The notes below the pieces were generated by a model, which was not told the DNA's origin, did no database searches, and saw only the letters and a program-made list of their open reading frames with translations. The position numbers and the translations under genes were made by a program. A stretch of 27,703 nucleotides of DNA from a virus: positions 1 to 27,703 of IMG/VR virus record IMGVR_UViG_3300032053_000412. One strand, 5' to 3'. Positions 23,392-27,703 of this stretch are shown in pieces (within the stretch, counting starts at the first letter, position 1; each line of letters begins with the position of its first letter).

Positions 23392-24168
23392 TTATGTGGT
23401 ATGAGTGTGATTTTCCCAAATTACACTCGCGTCATATCCAGCGGATTGTAATTTGTTTAATCGCGCAGTATCTTTTTTCCAAGTTTCTTCAGCAGTCAAT
23501 TTGGTGTTGATATTAAAATCATGTTTGTTATACAACTTTGGATTCATATGCCAGTAATCGCCAAACACCTCGATTACTTGTTTAGTCTCTGGTATAAATA
23601 TATCCACACTTAATTTTACATCGGACAAGTAGTGTTCAAGAATCGCGTCCTTGTGTTTCTTTTTTACTTCTTCGAATACACGACGCTGGACGCTTGATAT
23701 TCGGTGTCCGTTACTTCGGGCAGACGGTAGACAAAATGGTGAGTGAACACCATATCTACCCATCATCGTTGCTTGTGATTTCTCTTGATTGTTATATCCG
23801 GCATCACCGTGTACTCTTAATTTGGTTTCTTTTACTTTCTTTTGTGTTTCGGAATTATTCCAATGATTTTTGGGTGAGTTGGCCCAAATAGTTACTTTCT
23901 GTTTTTGATAGTCAGAATGTAGATGACACGCACTTGAACAGAACATTCTTTTCTTTCCTGTTCTAGCATGTCGTTCATTCTTTCTTCTCTTGAACTTAAT
24001 CGCACAATGTTTACAAACTACAATTTCCCAATTTTTTGATTTGCGTTGCTCATACATACACCTACGAGAACACAATGTACTAAATTTCGTTCCCAGATAT
24101 TCACTATTACACCATTCACATTTGTGTTTGAAAGACCGAGATGGTAATTGCCCAGATAATTTGTTCAT
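23392..24168 (-). CDS. Free-standing homing endonuclease, zinc fingers plus Vsr-like nuclease
   Basis: 258 residues. Two zinc ribbons open the chain: C17, C20, C33, C37 and C52, C55, C77, C81. A middle basic region includes YNNQEKSQATMMGRYGVHSP (125-144), a DNA-contact repeat common in these enzymes. The nuclease core follows: SVDIFIPETKQVIEVFGDYW (187-206) then H207, with D189, E200, D204 and H207 the likely metal or general-base residues, and KKDTARLNKLQSAGYDASVIWE (231-252) as the closing helix and strand. GDYWHxNP is typical of the EDxHD/I-Bth0305I group. It has inserted between the tail sheath and the zinc-ribbon gene. Its ribosome site lies in a hairpin (24171-24213), suggesting delayed translation. 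A copy of the ATATTTAT core lies inside the gene at 23594-23601. Confidence 0.85.
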   Translation of the reverse strand: MNKLSGQLPSRSFKHKCEWCNSEYLGTKFSTLCSRRCMYEQRKSKNWEIVVCKHCAIKFKRRKNERHARTGKKRMFCSSACHLHSDYQKQKVTIWANSPKNHWNNSETQKKVKETKLRVHGDAGYNNQEKSQATMMGRYGVHSPFCLPSARSNGHRISSVQRRVFEEVKKKHKDAILEHYLSDVKLSVDIFIPETKQVIEVFGDYWHMNPKLYNKHDFNINTKLTAEETWKKDTARLNKLQSAGYDASVIWENHTHTT

Positions 24169-24170
24169 AG

Positions 24171-24213
24171 TAAAGTCCCTTATACCGTGTATACATAAGT
24201 ATAAGGGACTTTA
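24171..24213 (-). promoter_or_regulatory. Hairpin sequestering the endonuclease ribosome binding site
   Basis: A perfect 15-bp stem (24171-24185 with 24199-24213) with a 13-nt loop ends 2 nt before the endonuclease ATG. The only candidate Shine-Dalgarno, AAGGGA, is in the 3' arm and would be paired. T4 homing enzymes such as I-TevI are held off in the same way on read-through transcripts. Read on the plus strand the hairpin is followed by a T-rich tail, but no plus-strand gene would use it. Confidence 0.7.
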
Positions 24214-24247
24214 ATTTTTATCCAACCGGACGAATTAAAAATTCCCT

Positions 24248-26587
24248 TTATGCATTGGGGAAAGTTGCTCCCCCAGGAAGAATGTTGAAGTCGATTACGA
24301 TGAACTCCGCCGTTTTGGTCGGTTGCAAGTAAATCTGACCGTACATGATGTTGCGGTCAATGATATCAGGTGTGTTGTTCGTATCATCCATGATTACCTT
24401 GAACGCATAGAGTCCACTCTTTTGCTGTACCGATGCCATGTAAGGGTTCACAATGTTCAAGAATCGGTTGCGAGTTGCCGAGTTGTTCTGTTCGAACACA
24501 AGGTAGCGTGATGTAGACGCAACAAACTTCTTGAGATTGATAAGCAATCTACGGACATTGATACGGTCGAGCGCAGACGGCTTCACCTGAAGCGTTTTCT
24601 GACCCCACGCAACTACCCCTTGTCCGGGGAAGGTTGCAATCGGATTGATACGCGCCTCATAGAGGTCGTCTCTCTCGGAGTGATTCAACTTCGTCCTTGC
24701 CTCAATTACTTCGGTAAGTCCACCACGATTCAAACCAGCTGGGGCGAACCACTCGTAAGATACACGGTCGTTAAATGCATACACTCCCGGCATAATTACG
24801 GATGGAGGAACCCAAATCTGATTGTTCGTTGAGGACTCAACTACTTTAACCCACGGGTAGTAGACGGCCGTGTAGTTACTATCCAGTTGACCCGGAGACA
24901 AGTCCATCACATTGATTGCCTCAAGAACGGTGTCATTAATTTCAAGTCCGTCCATAATGTAGAAGCAGTCACCGCGAGTTTCGCAGATGTTCTTAGCATA
25001 AGTTGCAATGGCTGTGTGCAAGGAGTAGATGATACCAGGTACGACAACCAAGTTAGTGTCAATCTCTTCCGCACTTGCGATTCCATCGAGGGCCTTCTTA
25101 TATTGAGTAGTACCAGTTGATGTAGCCGTACTGCAATTGAATCCAAACACGTTTGTGTTCGTGATATTTTCTCCAACAGCGATTGATTGTGTTGGAACCA
25201 TACCATCCCACCCACCCTGGAACGGAACGATGAACTTCCTCTGAGCTGCGAAGGATGAACCCGTTACATTTGCAAGTGAACCGTAGTATGGGGCACCACT
25301 AAGACTTGTTCCAACTACTATATCGTCAAGACTGAATGACACGTTTGAACCAGCACCACCATTCGTTCCCGGAGGCGCGGTCAAGTAGTTCATATTGTCT
25401 GGATACTCGAAGTCGAATCCGAAGAACTTGCGGGAATCATACACACCATCAATTGATTGTGTAGTGACCATCGTTGCTGCAGGCCACGAGATACCCGTTG
25501 GCACCGGTTGAAGTAATGCCGCAAATCCGTAAGGAACGGCGTATGGGGAGAGTACACTAACACCATCTGCCATCTCTACACGAATCTGTGTGCTATTGTT
25601 TGCGTATGAACCACTTGCGACTATACGATTCAGACCATCAACAACCTGGTTCGAAGTGTACCTATCGCCAATCCTCTTTGCAATATAGTTAGATGAATTT
25701 GGGTCGAGGCTTAAGTTTGCAAATGTTTCAACGACTTCTGGACGGCGGTCAAGGTCTTGTGAACTGAATGTACCATTAACCGAACGAACTACTACCGTGA
25801 ATGAACCGTAGTTGTTTGATGCACCCGTTCCAGCCTTAATATCTTGAACACCAACCTTGATTTCGTCATTAGAGATGTTACCATCACCGAGTGTATGGAA
25901 TCGGAACAAGTTACTCTTTACACCAGAGAGTGTCTGTGACTGAATCCACGGGGTTGTACCGTGGTTGAATCCCGTTGCTGTTTGATACGCGGTGCCAGTT
26001 GTCACACTACCGGTAATACCTGTTCCTGTGGAACCACTAAAGTTGTCCGATAGTTTTGGATTGTAGTAGAGAAGGTATAGTTTCTTTGAACCAAACGGAC
26101 TGGTCCCGAATACCTTCGAGATATAGTTAGCACTCTTAATATCAAGCGATGCGCTATATGCAGTTGTACCATCACTAATAACGAAGTTGCCTCCACCATT
26201 AACACTTGCACTTATAGCCACATTCGTTACGGTGTTTCCACTGGTTTGTGCAAACGCAGCGACCGTGCCACTTGTTATATTCGAACCCGAACCAACGAGA
26301 ACGAAGATATTAGTATTCCATTTATCTGCGCCAAGTACACGAACGATGTTTGCTACACTCGCGTTCGCCATATACGATTCCACCGTTCGAGCTACATAGG
26401 TATTTACTGACGATGGGCCGAACTTAGCGTAAAAACTATTGATACCATCAATCTGAATCGGTACAAGCGCCGGCCCCTTCTCGGTAGGCCCGATAATTGA
26501 TGCACCAATCGCTGATACGCCTTGTGCGATGAAGGACAAGTCCTTCTCCCTCGTAAATACGCCAGGACTAACGATTTTTTCCGCCAT
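24248..26587 (-). CDS. 18: Tail sheath protein, T4 gp18-like
   Basis: Forms the contractile sheath. 779 residues, longer than T4 gp18 (659). The N-terminus has VSPGVFTREKDLSFI, the start that threads to neighbouring subunits, then a Rossmann-like part (ASIIGPTEKGPA). The centre is Ser/Thr/Gly-rich, the surface-exposed insertion that varies in length between phages. The C-terminal domain is well conserved: PGQGVVAWGQKTLQ, NVRRLLINLKKFVASTSRYL, a region where sheath proteins make the core. ATGGAG lies 7 nt before the start. The upstream 96-residue gene probably shares its promoter. The homing endonuclease follows, separated by the hairpin described above. Confidence 0.93.
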   Translation of the reverse strand: MAEKIVSPGVFTREKDLSFIAQGVSAIGASIIGPTEKGPALVPIQIDGINSFYAKFGPSSVNTYVARTVESYMANASVANIVRVLGADKWNTNIFVLVGSGSNITSGTVAAFAQTSGNTVTNVAISASVNGGGNFVISDGTTAYSASLDIKSANYISKVFGTSPFGSKKLYLLYYNPKLSDNFSGSTGTGITGSVTTGTAYQTATGFNHGTTPWIQSQTLSGVKSNLFRFHTLGDGNISNDEIKVGVQDIKAGTGASNNYGSFTVVVRSVNGTFSSQDLDRRPEVVETFANLSLDPNSSNYIAKRIGDRYTSNQVVDGLNRIVASGSYANNSTQIRVEMADGVSVLSPYAVPYGFAALLQPVPTGISWPAATMVTTQSIDGVYDSRKFFGFDFEYPDNMNYLTAPPGTNGGAGSNVSFSLDDIVVGTSLSGAPYYGSLANVTGSSFAAQRKFIVPFQGGWDGMVPTQSIAVGENITNTNVFGFNCSTATSTGTTQYKKALDGIASAEEIDTNLVVVPGIIYSLHTAIATYAKNICETRGDCFYIMDGLEINDTVLEAINVMDLSPGQLDSNYTAVYYPWVKVVESSTNNQIWVPPSVIMPGVYAFNDRVSYEWFAPAGLNRGGLTEVIEARTKLNHSERDDLYEARINPIATFPGQGVVAWGQKTLQVKPSALDRINVRRLLINLKKFVASTSRYLVFEQNNSATRNRFLNIVNPYMASVQQKSGLYAFKVIMDDTNNTPDIIDRNIMYGQIYLQPTKTAEFIVIDFNILPGGATFPNA

Positions 26588-26622
26588 ATTGTTTCTCCAT
26601 TATGTGAGTTAGTACTGCATCC

Positions 26623-26913
26623 TTATGCCACTGGCGGTTTTGGAATTGGAGTGAATACACCAGTTACTGGATTCAATTGACCTTCACCGTACTTTAGTTG
26701 AAATGTGCTAGCGAGATTCCTCTCTTGAGTGCGGATTGTGTCTAACTCTTTCTTTGCAGTATCGAAATCAACCGCGTTCTGTGTCATACGAAGTTCGATG
26801 GCCTCTTTATCAAGATACAAATTACCAAATTTATATGTGAGTTCACCGATTCTTCGCTGCAGGTCTGCGATTGCGTTTAGTTCTTCTTGCGTGAATTTTA
26901 CTTCATCTCCCAT
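26623..26913 (-). CDS. Small coiled-coil protein upstream of tail sheath
   Basis: 96 residues from the ATG at 26913, which has GGAGG 5 nt upstream; the frame's TTG at 26925 is rejected. One long amphipathic helix spans about residues 8-75 (FTQEELNAIADLQRRIGELT onward), followed by a Pro-rich tail. Similar small coiled coils are common in marine phage tail operons; I know no function. A variant late motif (26947-26956) lies 34 nt upstream and the sheath gene follows after 35 nt, so this is likely the first gene of the sheath unit. Confidence 0.75.
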   Translation of the reverse strand: MGDEVKFTQEELNAIADLQRRIGELTYKFGNLYLDKEAIELRMTQNAVDFDTAKKELDTIRTQERNLASTFQLKYGEGQLNPVTGVFTPIPKPPVA

Positions 26914-26946
26914 AACGACCTCCAAAATTGATTATGATTATTCGAC

Positions 26947-26956
26947 TATAAATATA
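26947..26956 (-). promoter_or_regulatory. Variant of the late motif, TATATTTATA
   Basis: Shares the ATATTTAT core with the other copies and sits 34 nt before the 96-residue gene, in the 45-nt gap after the glycosyltransferase-like gene, where the tail sheath unit needs a promoter. Confidence 0.38.
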
Positions 26957-26958
26957 TA

Positions 26959-27429
26959 TCAGGTTTTCGAAACTATGATTTTCTCTACCGCCTCAATAAC
27001 AATTTGTGGGTCTACAAATACGTTCGGGTCAAACTGCTCGGCCTCCCATGTCTCAAACTGATGATTCCGAAGGAATTTAGGGTCTTTTAGCAAGTTGGTG
27101 TTCTCTGGGTATCCGAAGAGCGCGGGGTCTGACTTGCCCCAAATCACCACACCGTATTTTTTTCGGTAGTGCGCCAGGTGTTGTAGGAAGTTGTCCACGG
27201 CGATGTAGGTGTCGCACTCATCAACGAGCATCTCTACAATCTGCACTGAACTATAATGAACAATTTCTCGGCATGACGGAATGGTTGACTCACTCCCATA
27301 CTGAAGCTGGGAGACTTCATGGCCTCTCTCCACTAGCGTTTTGACGACCTCATCCCAGTAGGGATAGTTCTTCGGGTTCTCTTTTCCATCCCGCATCGGT
27401 TTTGAGAATGGAGATATCAGTATGCTCAT
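26959..27429 (-). CDS. Glycosyltransferase family 9-like protein, C-terminal half
   Basis: 156 residues. The middle reads CDTYIAVDNFLQHLAHYRKK, then GVVIWGKSDPALFGYPEN, matching the nucleotide-sugar site of ADP-heptose-type transferases (D-S/N-x3-H-L-A, then a hydrophobic strand, G-x-S/T-D-P, and F-G-Y). It is only the second Rossmann half of such an enzyme; the first half appears to be the overlapping upstream ORF. The start ATG overlaps the previous stop as ATGA, so the two are translationally coupled and likely act as two subunits. Target might be host surface glycan, virion protein or DNA; the sequence does not say. The family call is moderate. Confidence 0.68.
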   Translation of the reverse strand: MSILISPFSKPMRDGKENPKNYPYWDEVVKTLVERGHEVSQLQYGSESTIPSCREIVHYSSVQIVEMLVDECDTYIAVDNFLQHLAHYRKKYGVVIWGKSDPALFGYPENTNLLKDPKFLRNHQFETWEAEQFDPNVFVDPQIVIEAVEKIIVSKT

Positions 27430-27703
27430 AAGTATAGGCTCCTAAATGCGTCCACGATGGATTTGTTCCACTGATGTTTCCACATCCAGTGGTATATGTT
27501 GAATCTCGTTATATCTCCGAATAAATTACTAGCGTCCGCGATACTAATTTGCCTAACGCCGGAGTCGGCGAGTGCGTCCGGGAAGCATGATGCGATGACT
27601 ATATTATTTCTACCATACCTCTCTATCAGTTCATCGAGTATATGTTTGAAGGCGTAGTGGTCACCTATACCATTGTCGAGTACTATGTACTTATTGTTAT
27701 CAA
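27426..27703 (-). CDS. Glycosyltransferase family 9-like protein, N-terminal half, cut by window edge
   Basis: The frame is open from the window edge for 91 codons to the TGA at 27426-27428. The visible part starts YIVLDNGIGDHYAFKHILDE, an opening strand and glycine turn as in heptosyltransferase-type N-terminal domains ('GIGD-H'), followed by alternating strands and helices (NIVIASCFPDAL, VRQISIADASNLFG). It ends by overlapping the next gene in the ATGA arrangement. The true start lies outside the window. Together with the downstream ORF it looks like one enzyme split into two chains. Moderately sure of the fold, not of substrate. Confidence 0.6.
   Translation of the reverse strand, partial: DNNKYIVLDNGIGDHYAFKHILDELIERYGRNNIVIASCFPDALADSGVRQISIADASNLFGDITRFNIYHWMWKHQWNKSIVDAFRSLYL

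Noticed and set aside
24171-24220. Plus-strand intrinsic terminator (hairpin then T-rich tail)
   Set aside because: No plus-strand transcript is expected; the position just before the endonuclease ATG fits a translational block better.
1-27703. tRNA genes, CRISPR arrays, insertion sequences, integrase or attachment sites, introns or inteins in the replication genes
   Set aside because: None seen by eye; conserved genes are uninterrupted and no repeated spacer pattern or transposase motif is present.

Overview
The window is a stretch of a tailed-phage genome with a contractile tail, related to T4 but distant from it. Tail sheath and tail tube genes, a T4-type baseplate protein and a tape measure protein lie directly beside a T4-style replication set: gp32-like single-strand binding protein, UvsX recombinase, RNase H/flap exonuclease and gp41/DnaB helicase. 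Every gene I can support is on the minus strand, so transcription and map order run from high to low coordinates. Genes are packed tightly, with ATGA overlaps and gaps mostly under 100 nt. No tRNA, rRNA, CRISPR array, insertion sequence or integrase was seen. The host cannot be named. A B12-dependent ribonucleotide reductase and a family A DNA polymerase fit a deep-branching 'far-T4' type phage (Rhodothermus phage RM378 is the comparison that comes to mind); this is inference.

Layout in transcription order. (1) 27703-26959: two overlapping half-genes that together resemble a family 9 glycosyltransferase. (2) 26913-21350, tail tube and sheath: a small coiled protein, the tail sheath, a homing endonuclease, a protein with a C-terminal zinc ribbon, a strong terminator, the tail tube, and two small paralogous proteins. 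(3) 21247-11255, tail assembly and baseplate: a gp26-like protein whose end overlaps a second frame that seems to be reached by ribosomal frameshifting, a second homing endonuclease, a small coiled protein, the tape measure, a large unassigned protein, a LysM/gp53-like wedge protein, a hub-like protein and an unassigned structural-type protein. (4) 11203-492, replication: family A polymerase, a large protein with a possible nuclease motif, a conserved unknown, SSB, UvsX, a small unknown, flap exonuclease, helicase and ribonucleotide reductase. (5) 495-1: a sigma70-like promoter, a small basic ORF, and the start of a third homing-endonuclease-like gene cut by the window edge.

The most interesting signals are not ordinary genes. 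An A/T motif, ATATTTAT on the coding strand, recurs upstream of several late operons, with three identical 10-mers; it could be this phage's late promoter. A run of seven T at the gp26/chaperone overlap is placed exactly for a +1 slip, and the second frame has no ribosome binding site. A perfect 15-bp hairpin covers the ribosome binding site of the homing endonuclease behind the tail sheath. Three free-standing homing-endonuclease-like genes sit in under 25 kb.

Several start codons differ from the longest reading frame; they were moved to ATG or GTG codons with a good Shine-Dalgarno sequence and the reasons are given in the entries.
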